The notes below the pieces were generated by a model. The model was given only the letters and a program-made list of their open reading frames with translations, made no database searches and was not told where the DNA came from. A program made the translations under genes and the position numbers. From Cocos nucifera (taxonomy: Eukaryota > Streptophyta > Magnoliopsida > Arecales > Arecaceae), in NCBI GenBank assembly GCA_006176705.1, contig QRFJ01000386.1, positions 62,001-126,000 of the forward strand: DNA of 64,000 bases, written 5' to 3'. Positions 47,795 to 58,599 of the stretch are shown one piece after another; the first letter of the stretch is position 1, and each line of letters opens with the position of its first letter.

Positions 47795-48260
47795 CTACGA
47801 CGACGGTTTGTAACAGTAGTCGTAGCTCAAAATCACTATCGTAGCCCAAAAAATTGCTACTATAGGCTATGGCAGCGGTTAGCTAACCGCTGCCACTGTA
47901 GCTATTATCGTAGTTCTATGACAGTAGTTATTGTAGTAGTTTTGAAAATCACTAGTATAGAATGTCTATTACAGTGGTTTCTAAACCGCTGCCATAGCTT
48001 GACCTATAGCAGTGGTTATGTAACCACTGCCACAGACTCTATGACAGCAGTTATGTAACTGCTGCCATAGAGTCGGTTATGTAACCACTGCCATAGGCTT
48101 GTCTATGGCAGCGGTTATGAAATCGCCGCCATAGGCTTGTCTATGGCAGCGGTTGGTTATGTAACCGCTGCCATAGGTCTAATGCAGCGGTTGACATATT
48201 GCCTACTATAACGGTTGGCATGTCTACGATAGCGGTTGTAAAACCACTACCGTAGCTTTT
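47795..48260. repeat. Left subterminal repeat array of CACTA copy 3
   Basis: At least a dozen CTATGGCAGCGGTTATG / GTAACCGCTGCCATAG units in alternating orientation. Confidence 0.88.
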
Positions 48261-49343
48261 GAATAATTAAAAAATATAAAATTTTTAATTTTTTATATAT
48301 TTTACCTAATAAATATAGAGATATATAACATAAAAAAATATTATAAATATAAAAAATATTTATGAAATACTAAAATTTTATTATCGAATAAAATTTATTA
48401 TAATATTTTTTTAAAAAATATAAAAAATCTTCTAAATCTACATCATCGTCATCACCGAAAGATGGAGCACGAGCTGGAGTTAAAGCCAGAGTTGGAGTCG
48501 GAGCCAGAGCCGGAGCTGAAGGAGATGGAGCTGGAATGCGGGTCAATATATCCTCAAAGTTCATGAAGACATCTCCAAAATGCATGCTTAGCATCGACAC
48601 TATATCTCTCACGATGTCCTCCAGATGAGATGCATGCTCTTCAGTCCGATCTACCTGCATCGCAGCATGATCTGCCCATGCCAATGCCTCCTCAAGCTCC
48701 TCCCAATTGACGATACTAAAAGCCTATAAAAAGACGCTCGCCTCAGACCAATAGCTGGTCAGCATATGTCCGGGCCTACATCAGATTCTCCAAGAGTGCT
48801 CAGGCCCCAAGACCTGAGATAGATGGTCATGGGGATTAGAGATATCCGGACCCTTGCTCACGAGCGTATCTAACTGATCCTGTAATTATAAATTTAAATA
48901 AAATTTTATAAGAAATGCTATAATACTAATCATATATACGAATATATTTAATACTTACAAAAATTTTCTTAATCATGGTGTTCATCAGCCTACCCTTCTT
49001 ATCCGTATGGCTGAATCGAAAGATTTCGCTATAGCTGGACATCACTCCATCTCTTATCAGTTATAACAATGAATCAATTTATTAAAAATATAAAAAATAT
49101 TAATTTAATTTATCTAGTAAGATTTAGAATTTATTATCTCACTATGCATACGACTGGCCATAGACTCACGGTCGAGAGTATGCGTATACTCCTGGGCTAT
49201 CCGATTCTGACGGAAGATAGCCTAATAAGTATTCAAATAAATAATAAATATTTAAAAAATATTTAAATATAATTTTAAGAGTATTAAAAATTTTAAAAGT
49301 TAATAATTTTATCTCAAACTTCTGGCTCCTCTAATGTGTAACC

Positions 49344-52300
49344 TGAAGGATGCAGTGCAGGGTTCGTGGTGCTACTTTCAATTTTTTTTAAAAATAGCTA
49401 AAATATAGTAAAAAATTAATTAATTTAATTAATTAATTTTTGATCATATCAGAATATTAAATCTTATACAAAGAATCTAAACACAATATGCATGCATTCA
49501 TATAGATATGAAAATAAAACTATGCAGCAAACTCTTTACTATATCTATCTGTTCAAAATATAATACCTTTTCGTGGATAGCTGATCACCATAATCTGAAT
49601 CTATTAAATAATATTTTAGTATTGCACCATAGCCACACATATATTCGACCTCTATGGTTGGTCCACATGCAGCTTCTGATCTCGATCAGTCCCACTGGAG
49701 TGCTAGCTTCTCGCTGGAGCCTTCAATGGTTGATTATGATCGATCCAATCGATCATATACTTTCTAATTTTTTAAATATTTTAAAAAATTAGAATACAAA
49801 TATTAGAGGATGATGAAGAGATATTTCAAATTTGGTGGTGATCCAATGCTCACAGCACTAGATCTCTCCACCCGAACCTAGATTCCCAAATCTAAGGTTT
49901 CACTCAGCCCAAAAATCCTGACACACTGAAAAATCTATCACACCCTCTCTGTATGGAGTTTTTTTATGAAATAAGTTTTTATGGAAAGATAACTTTTATA
50001 TCTATAAATCTTATTTAGATTATATCTAAAAATTAGGTATCCTTAGAGGTAAAAATTGGAAGAGAAGAGAGGCATGAGGGAAAAGTAAAGTGTTGTAGGA
50101 CCCTGCTCACTTTCACTCCAAGATTTTTTTTGCCCAAAACTAATGCCCAATCACTCTAAAATTTTTATCACATAATGATAACCCCTTTTTATGCATGCAT
50201 AAAAATTATCATAATTTATTAACATAAATACCATAAGAAAAATATATAAAAAGTGATAAAGATCGAGTGGTCAGGAGGTTTTAACTTGATTTCAAAAATC
50301 AAGTGAGCCTCTTATCCTTATGCAACCCCCCCGCCCCCCCCCCTCCCATGTATTTAACATGCAAAAGGACTCTCCTTCTATGTGCACATATTTTTATTTC
50401 TCTAAAAAATATTTGATAAATAAAAGAGAGGGCGTGAAAAGTAGATAAGTTTGGATTGATTCTAACCTCCAACAAACTGAGTTGAATTCAAAACTCAACT
50501 TACTTTGAACCGGTCCAACCCTTAGACCAGATCAAAAGTAGATAAGAGAGAGGGCGCAGAAATCTTCTGGGTGATAGAAAAGATACATATAAAATTTTGG
50601 GCATAGAATAAAAGTGGAAAAGTCAAAAATGGTGGGTGCATGGGAGAGTTTGAATTCAAACTTTATTTGACTTGATCCTAATTGGTTTCAACCAAATCAA
50701 TTAATCTAGATCCAATTAGATCAAGTTAAACCCAACCAAATTAAGCTTAGCCTAATTCAATAAAATTTTAATCAAATTAAAAGTTAATTAGATCTAGATC
50801 CTGATCAAATTAGGGTCAAAACTCCCATAGCGATCAGATCATCTCATGATCTGATTGGGTCAAACCTAATCGAATCAAATTCAATCAGACTTAATTGAAT
50901 CCTTATCACTCAATCAAATTGAGCTAATCAGTAATTAAATTACTAATTAATCCTCTAAAAAATATCTGAGTCTAAATTGGATGGGTTACTGGGCAAAAGA
51001 GTTCCATCAACATGAAACTCCTGAAGAGTTCCAAATCAGTGGGACTCTTAAACTCAGTATCCCAAACGAATCAAACTTACGATCATAGAGTCTTAGACTA
51101 GTAAAACTTTTGATCAGAAAATCTCAAATGAGTAAGACTTAGAGTCTCAGTCCACTAGGAGTGTCTCAATCCAGTGAGACTCTTGACCATAGAGTCCCAA
51201 TCCAGTGAAACTCTTGACCATAGAATTTTAGATCATCAAAACTCTCGATCAGAGAGTTTCAGATATGAAGGACTCAGAGTCTCAGTCCATTAGAACTTTT
51301 GATCATAGTGTTCCAGTCCAGTGGGACTCTTGACCATAGAGTTTCAATCCAATGGAACTCTTGACTATACAATTCTAGATCATCAAAACTCTCGATCAAA
51401 AAGTTTTGGATATGAAGAACTCAGAGTCTCAGTCTAGTGGAACTCTTGGTCATAGAGTCTCAGTCTAGTGAAACTCTTGACCACAGGGTCTTAGATCATC
51501 GAGACTCAATATCAGCCATCAGATCATGTAGAAACTCCTATTATGTATGATCCCATAGATTCGAATGTTAAGCCAGTAGTATAGAAACTAATTTTCTATA
51601 TCAATCGATGTGATCATCTAATAATGGTACTCGATGTTCGGATAGGTCAAATAATTGCAATGCAACATCGATGAACCTATGTTATATGATTATCGTATAA
51701 TTCTTCCTCTTGATCTCGATGCTCAAAGGATGATTTAGGATTTACTGTCAATCCTAAAATTTATCTACAGTGTATTTCAAAATTTAGCATCCATCATATG
51801 GACTATCCCAGTCGAGGATTTGCTAAATTAAAATACAACGATGTACTTGCTCCAATACTTGGAGGGGTCAATCCCATCTTGACTCACACATCGACAAACC
51901 AAGTACTTGATTGCACCCAGTAACCTTCTGTTACTGAATTAAAAATTTAGGTAGTCCGGTATTTAAGTGTAGTGAGTTGCTTGCAGGTTACCATAGTGAT
52001 CTGAGGTCTAAGAAATACTCATACCCATATCCTTCATGAGCAACTCTTGATAGTAGAGAGCTCCACAGTTAGATCACGTTCAGTAAAATATATCCCTATA
52101 CTTCATCTGCATGCCATAACAGTATTTCCATACTTCTTGGTTAAGAGGACAACCAACACTTTTGGCACACAACGACCTACACTCGATACGTTGTCATCTT
52201 GGATAATAATGAATCATTTGATCGTAAACATATTTGAGGACTAAACGATAAATCCTTCTTTATCGAGTCTAAATAGTCCTAAGGACTTTATCATAGAAGA

Positions 52301-52435
52301 GTTCATTACAGAAAGATATACAAAGTGATGAATATGCCAAAAAAATAATTTTATTCATTAATAATTCAAGTATAATTATATTTAGTTCAACCATCTACAA
52401 CCTAGATGATTGGCTTTAAGATACATTTTCCAACA
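49344..52435 (-). mobile_element. Solo LTR of a Ty1-copia-type element (3.1 kb)
   Basis: Removing it restores the sequence present in CACTA copy 1. It is flanked by a perfect 5-bp duplication TAACC (49339-49343 and 52436-52440). On the - strand it begins TGTTGGAAAATGTATC and ends CATCCTTCA, and no internal coding sequence remains. The length and start suggest the long LTRs of SIRE/Angela-like copia elements; the lineage is inferred. Confidence 0.88.
51010..51520. repeat. Minisatellite in the solo LTR
   Basis: Diverged units near 30 bases long with the words CAGTGGGACTCTTGACCATA and GAGTCTCAGTC recur about fifteen times. Confidence 0.8.
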
Positions 52436-53570
52436 TAACCATCCTCTCCTACTGACTCGGAGAACAGTCATGTATCCAAGGAACAAGCTCCTCCGGAGTA
52501 TCTCGTCGGTGCTTGAGCCATTCTCTGTGGAGCTTAATCTTGTAGCCTCGGTACAACTTCTTAATTTTCTTTAGTCGGGCATCTCGAGCCCTCTCATGAT
52601 CAGAAAAGTTATACCTTCTTTGCATAAAGTTATCAAAAGTCAGTAATAAAATTATTCTAATCAAACATATATAGTATAAAAATATAAAATACATAAATAT
52701 AATTAAAATATACTTATCCATATCTCCTCCCACACTCGGTCCCTAACAGCAGCATCCATCAATCATCAGTCTCTGGACTCTACGAAAATAATGTCTGACT
52801 GCTTCACAAGCACTTCAAAAAAGAAATGCATCTTCCACGCGGTCTCCTCTACTGGCCTCTCCTCCGCATCATACTGCACAATCACCTGATTCTGGTGGTT
52901 TCACACATGTGCCATACATGTGGAACTACGAAATATTTAGCTGGATGATGCACCTACAATAAAAATATATTATACAAATATATAAGTATATAAATACTAT
53001 ATAAAAAATAAATAAATAATATAATAAAAATATACACTCAGATGTCGATGGAGTAGCATGTGTCGGAGATGTGGATGATGGTGGAGGCTCAGATGTCGGT
53101 GGAGTAGATGCCATCGATGAAGTAGATGCTGGTGGTGGAGGTCCCTGAGCAGCCGATGTGAAGGTGGATGGAGTATGCTCTGACTGCTCCTTAAATGCTG
53201 AACTCCATGTAACCCATCGAGGGGCAGGGATGAAAGCTAGATGGCATTTCAATGCCATCATGATCTACAATGTTAATGAACATTAACCAATATAATATGT
53301 TGAACAATATTTAAAGATATGCCAAGGTACCATCCGTACAATTACACATAAATATACGGATGCCGATGATTATGTACATTAATCAATTAATGGATCTATC
53401 GTTATGCAATGCAATAAATAAAAGCAATAAGATAAGGGGGTTCTCTTAGCAGTCGGTATGGCATGGCCTACCAATACGGTACGACACGGTATGGTATGAT
53501 ATAGCCTACCGATATAGCACGACCCAAGGCATGGCACGGCACGGCATGACCTACCAGCATGGCTCAGATG

Positions 53571-53650
53571 CAAAACTCCACGTTGTCCGTCGAGGGATGG
53601 GGGTGAAAGCTAGATGGTATTTTGGTGCCATTATGACTTATAATGTTAAT
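53571..53650. repeat. Partial copy of the TNP1 N-terminal region
   Basis: Bases 53,575-53,650 (CGAGGGATGGGGGTGAAAGC, then AGCTAGATGG...TGCCATTATGA) repeat 53,210-53,270 in the same orientation. It lies inside a rearranged part of CACTA copy 3. Confidence 0.75.
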
Positions 53651-53655
53651 CAATA

Positions 53656-54204
53656 TGAGCTTGAGTATTTAACCATATATTTCATGAGTGGTTGTAGGTC
53701 TTTTCAGATATTTAAATTGAAGAATCATTTCAAGAAAAGATCTACAAAAATTCATCAAGTCAAGATCCTTAAAGAAAAAATTTTTCTTAAGCTTTCAAAG
53801 ATAAGAAGCAAGAGAACTCTTTGACCAAAACAAGAGAGATATAAAGAAGAATTCAAATAAAAATCAAATCTCTTTGATTGATAGCAAAAATTTCTTAAAA
53901 TTACTTTGGAGCAGTTTTTGAGATGTCTCGAAATTTTTTTGAGAGCTCTTGAGTGGACTGACACGCCCAAATGAAGTTTTGGCATAGTTTCGAGAGGTCT
54001 CGAGTTGAACTCGAGATGTCTTATTCTCAAAAGATAGAAACTCGATTTTTATGCTCTGAGAGCGAGAAGTTTCGCAGGATTCTTAAGAGGTCTCACGATT
54101 CTGGTGAGATGTCTTGTTCAAAATCGAGAGATCTCGAAATCTCTCTCCAATCATCTCTATTTTAGAAATCCAATTCACCCCCTTCTTGGATTGTAACCTT
54201 CAGA
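53656..54204. mobile_element. Small insertion in CACTA copy 3 with 5-bp direct flanks
   Basis: Flanked by CAATA on both sides (53651-53655 and 54205-54209). It begins TGAGCTTGAG and ends near CAATTCACCCCCTTCTTGGA, wording that resembles the U5 end of some copia LTRs, so a solo LTR is possible. The last bases are GA rather than CA. It contains TCTCGAG-rich inverted words. Confidence 0.5.
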
Positions 54205-54288
54205 CAATAAATATAACATGTTAAATAATAATATTAGCAACACATCAATAAATAGACTCTAATAATTTATACCAAAATATTGAAGTCA

Positions 54289-54622
54289 TCACCTAGTGGC
54301 ATCTATAATATAGACATCACCATCGCTCTTGATAAACGTATCTGGGATCTCGACAATACCAAATAAGTTTTGTCCTAGATGAGCACTTTGCATGGATGGT
54401 CCAACATCGTCATCAACTTTGGTCTCATCAAAAATGTCTAGGCACCATCTTCACAACAACATCCCATTGAGGCTCTAAGGGATCACTAACGTAGAAGACT
54501 TGACTAGCTTGGGAGGCAAGTATATATAATTCTTTAGTGCGGAGATGGCATTGTATGTTAATGAGAGTAAAACCACACTCATCAGTCTTCATCTCAGACT
54601 ATGACAAGATATCAAACCAATC
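54289..54622 (-). pseudogene. TNP2 transposase C-terminal region (DUF4216-like), CACTA copy 3
   Basis: The - strand reads CGFTLINIQCHLRTKELYIL, ASQASQVFYVSDPLEPQWDV, VVKMVPRHF, then EIPDTFIKSDGDVYIIDAT and a stop. LASQA.QVFYV.DP...W.VV is the signature of the domain near the end of CACTA TNP2 proteins. Two stops interrupt it, and the catalytic domain is absent. Confidence 0.8.
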
Positions 54623-55149
54623 ATATTTTATCAACACAATCTAATAAATTATACGGATGTCGGAGATTATGTACATTAATCAATTGATGGGTCAATCGTT
54701 ATGCAATATAATAAATAAAAGCAATAAGATATAAACATCCACCAATAAATTCTACAACATGAATTACATTCATAAATAATTAAGGATAAGCAACAGTTGT
54801 AGATTTGATTTCTTGCACAAACCTGAGTGTTAATCCAGAAAACTGAAAGAAGAACGAAGTAGATGATGGCGGCATCTTAGAGCTTAAAGTTGGAACCTTA
54901 AAGAGACATATCAAATTTTGTTCGCACCTATCAAGCCAGCTTGCTCAGAAGCTGAGCCGGCTTCATGCTTGAGACAGCCGGCTCCATGCCTAAGACATCC
55001 AGCTCGGATTCTCTCCTAGCTGGCTCGATCTCAATTCGAGCTGGGTCGGCTGCATATCCGAGCTGACTCGGCTATGTGCCATCCTCCTACTCTTGGCTAT
55101 CTCCATCCTCTCCTCATCTTTTCGACTGCCCATCTTCCACTCAATCTCC

Positions 55150-55460
55150 ATCATCGGTGAGGCCAAACCTCCTCCCTAATCTCTTTCTCCCTCTCTCGAT
55201 CTTCCTCTCTTGATCTCCCTCGTCGGTGAGGTCGGACCCCCTCCCTCCCTCTCTCCCTCTCTCGATCTCACCGACGAGGCCGAACCCCTCCCTCCCTCTC
55301 TCACTCTCTCGATCTTCCTCACTAACGAGGCTGGACCCCCTCCCTCCCAGTGATGCCGATGAGGTCGGACCCCCTCCTTCCCTCTCTCTCTATCAGTCTT
55401 CCTCATCGGTGATGGCAGCGAGGCCGAACTCCTCCCTCCCTCTCTTCCTCTCTCTTTCTT
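55150..55460. repeat. C/T-rich minisatellite in CACTA copy 3
   Basis: CTCTCTCGATCTTCCTC and GGTGAGGTCGGACCCCCTCC words repeat about every 60 bases, as in copy 1. Confidence 0.8.
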
Positions 55461-55839
55461 AGTTTTGGGTCTTGAAATCAAGTCCGGATACTCAGGATCC
55501 ATTAGGATCCAAATCTGGTACTTTAAGTACGGACCCATCAGGTATTCGGATTTAGGTCCAGTATTAGTAATTAAAATTGGATCTAGATCTGAATATCTAG
55601 ATTCTGATTCGAATTCAATCCGTTAATAGATCTAGTTCAGTAATTAATAAATAATACTATAAAATAAAAATTATACCTATGGCTATAGAGAGGGGGTCGC
55701 ACCGAAAGTTTGAAGAATCGCCGACGATGGTGCTAGAGGTAACCTACAAAATGAGAGCAAGATAGTAAGATAGAGAGAGAAGAGAAAGAAAGAGAAAGAG
55801 AAAAGAGAGAGGGGAGAGAGAGGGAGAGGGGGTTCGGAG

Positions 55840-56300
55840 GGGTGCCGTGACAGGGTGCAAGGGAGGGGAGGATAGGGGGTGGGCGGGCCTGGTGATGGGA
55901 GGGCAGGGTGGGTGGTGGTGGTCGGGGATGGAGAGGCGGGGTGGGCGGCGGGGTCGGGGATGGAAGGGCAGAGGATGGCGATCGAGGAGGGCAGGGGGTG
56001 GGCAGCCGGGGCAGCCGACAGCTGGGGATGGGGAGGGCAGGAGGCGGACGACCGGGATGAGGAGGGTAAGGAGCGGTGGTGGCTGGGGATGGGAAGGGTA
56101 GCATGGGGGGTGGATGGCGGGGGGTTGGACGGGCGGGGTGGGCGAAGACCACTGGGGAGGGGCCAGCGGGGGTGGGACGAGCGGAAGGGGTGGCATGGCA
56201 TGGCAGGGGGCGGCAGTTGTCGGGGATGGGGAGGCAAAGGGGGAGGAGGGGGGCACCGAGAAGCGGGGCCGGCCAAGGGGAAGGACTTGGCTGGAGTCTC
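55840..56300. repeat. G-rich low-complexity tract in CACTA copy 3
   Basis: GGGGATGGGGAGG and related words fill the + strand. The long proline-rich frames on the - strand here are composition artefacts. Confidence 0.85.
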
Positions 56301-56529
56301 ACCGATGATGGAAAGGAGGGGAGAGATAGAGAGCACACGGAAGGAAAGAAAAATTTAAAAATTTTTAATCCAGTCTATGGCAGTAATTTTCAAACCACTG
56401 TCATAGATCTATAGCAGTGGCTACTGAAAATTGCTATAATAGATCTACGGCGGTAATTTTTTAATCGCTGCTATAAATCTATAGCAACGATTTTCAGTAA
56501 ACACTGGCGCAGGTTGGAAATAATTTTTT

Positions 56530-57511
56530 TTTTATTTTTTTTTAAATATTATATAATTTTAAAATTTAATGCTTACCTTCATCATTCATTATCTAAATAA
56601 TTATCATTAGAGTGTCATCAAGAAAGATCACCTCGATCCGATGGCCCTAACTTCATCGATCAAAAAAATTTAATTTTGATGATCACGAACGAGGATGTGA
56701 TGATCTGATAGATGAAGATCTCTGATTGATCTAAAAATCTGGAATGATGATCTTGATGATATTTATAGTATACTATTAAAATTTTACTTCAATTAGATAT
56801 CATTATCATGGTCAATTTAGTATGGAATTATTTCGACCGTTAAATTAGAAATAAGAGATCAAAGAGCTAAACGACATTTGATTACGAGATAATTTTTTAG
56901 TTGAATAATTTTTACTATAATTTTAATTATTTTATATAGCGATGATAGTAAAATTTAAATTATTTTCTTATGAACTATTCATGTTAAGCAGATATTGTAA
57001 AAGCACGAGCATAACAACCAACAGAGTTTAAGAATGATTATCAGGTGATGTATAATTTTAGATCGTTCTTAGTCTCATGAGTTAAATTTTATAATCACCA
57101 TCATAAAAAAATAATTAAAGTAGTAGCCAAAATCATTTATAAAAAAAATTATCTCATAATCGAACATCGTTTGGTCCTTTGATCACTCGTTTATCATTTA
57201 ATGGTTAAAATTAATCTATACTAAATTGACCAAGATAACGATATCCAATTGAAGTAAAACTTTAATGGTATGCTACAACTATAATCGAGATCATCCTTGT
57301 AGGTTTTTAGATCCATCAAAGATCTTCATCTATCAGATCATTGCATCATCATTCATGATCATCGAAATCAAATTTTTTTAATCGATGAAGCTAAGACCAT
57401 CGGATCGAGATGATTTTTTGCGATGATACTCTAATAATAATTATTTAGATAATGAATGATGAAGATGAAAATTAAATTTTAAAATTATATAATATTTAAA
57501 AAAAATAAAAA
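56530..57511. repeat. Large imperfect palindrome in CACTA copy 3
   Basis: Same module as in copies 1 and 2. TCATTATCTAAATAATTATC in the left arm pairs with ATAATTATTTAGATAATGAA in the right arm, and pairing continues inward for about 450 bases on each side. Confidence 0.87.
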
Positions 57512-57519
57512 AAAAATAT

Positions 57520-57859
57520 GGCAGTGATTATAAATAATCGCTGCCATAGATCGACTTATAGCAACGGTTACAAGGAACCACTGCTATAGGACCGATTTAT
57601 AGTAGCAATTTTCTTAACCTCTACTATAGATTCGATCTATAGTAGTGGTTGTCGTTAACCACTGCTATAGGTCAGACCTATTACAGCGGTTACAAAGAAT
57701 CGCTGCCATAGGTCGGCCTATGACAGCGATTTTTTATAACCATTCTATAGCTTGACCTATAGCAGTAGTTCTTTTTAGCCACTATCGTAGACTCTATTGC
57801 AGTGGTTTTAAAAATCACCGTCATGGTATGCACTATCGTAGGCTCTTTTTATAGTAGTG
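57520..57859. repeat. Right subterminal repeat array of CACTA copy 3
   Basis: Alternating ATGGCAGTGATTATAA / AACCACTGCTATAGG-like units run up to the right terminus. Confidence 0.85.
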
Positions 57860-58322
57860 CTTGCTGCTATATCATTCAAAGATTATATGGATAATACTTC
57901 GTACATTGCCTGCGGTATTACCCAAGATGGATAATACTTTGTACACCACCTATGGTGTAAAAATTCAAACATGGAGTACACCGCAACTTTTGATTGATCC
58001 ATCTGAAGCTCTCGTGGCTTGACGCGATGGCTGCGGAGTTTCCATAGAAGGCATCATCATTTTTTATTTTGCAATTAATCTCAATCTTTTCAAAAACATG
58101 AAAAGATGATATTACCTCCAATGCTTCTTCTGACAAAAATCAACACAAAAATTTCATCGTCTTCTCTCCAAAAAAGTCTTTTCATTTTTCCTCCACTCCG
58201 ACAATCAGCATTTTTCCTATTTTTTTTTTTGGAGAAGCGGAGCATATCGAACGGACCATCTTCGTGGTGAGCATTTTGACATAATATGGGAGATTCTATT
58301 GGATGAGGAAGAATTTTCAGTT

Positions 58323-58457
58323 ATGGCTCCTAAAAAGTTCAAGTTTAGAAGGTGTCAAGGAGAAGACAATAAAGAAGAGGACTTGATCAAAAGAAGTACA
58401 GCGATGGTTGTTTACAAGGCAGAGGATGAGCCAACAACCTCCAAAAGCATAAAATAG
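58323..58457 (+). pseudogene. Short basic/acidic open frame, possible MULE remnant
   Basis: A 44-codon frame starting MAPKKFKFRRCQGEDNKEED and ending at TAG. Lys/Arg-rich then Glu-rich, as at the N-termini of some plant transposon proteins. No domain is recognised. It lies just upstream of the GTCATAAT array. Confidence 0.25.
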
Positions 58458-58599
58458 AGGAAAGAGAAGAAGGTAAACTCATGTTTAGGTTAGGGCACTT
58501 CTTTCAAGGTTTAGGGCATCTATTAAAGATTTTTTACTTCTTCGATTCATTTCAGAGCAATTTACTTTCAGATTTTATAAATATCTATCTTGTAGGTAA

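Larger units (their letters stand above)
48400..53261 (-). pseudogene. TNP1-like (Ptta/En/Spm) gene, broken, split by a solo LTR, CACTA copy 3
   Basis: Met codon at 53,261 (MMALKCHLAF) followed by a Pro/Ser-rich N-terminus. The block RLKKIKKLYRGYKIKLHREW (52,500-52,580) is immediately upstream of the LTR insertion. Left of it lie the HRESM-type block (49,140-49,200) and a C-terminus ending in a short Asp run near 48,440. The LTR splits the block that reads continuously in copy 1. Confidence 0.78.
47777..57859 (-). mobile_element. CACTA (En/Spm) element, copy 3 (10.1 kb)
   Basis: The left end is CACTACTACGGAACAGGAC and the right end in reverse complement is CACTACTATAAAAAGAGCC. Perfect 3-bp target duplications CTT lie on both sides (47774-47776 and 57860-57862). 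It has the same internal order as copies 1 and 2, enlarged by a solo LTR (49344-52435), a 549-bp insertion (53656-54204) and a partial duplication. It keeps TNP1-like exons and the tail of TNP2. The perfect target duplication indicates it is the youngest or best preserved insertion. Confidence 0.93.

Noticed and set aside
53379..53573. Cys/His-rich short open frame in CACTA copy 3
   Set aside because: It is produced by GGCATGG/CGGTACG-rich simple sequence in a rearranged region.
55683..56338. Long proline-rich open frames on the - strand
   Set aside because: They arise from the G-rich tract of CACTA copy 3; composition explains them, and several frames are open at once.
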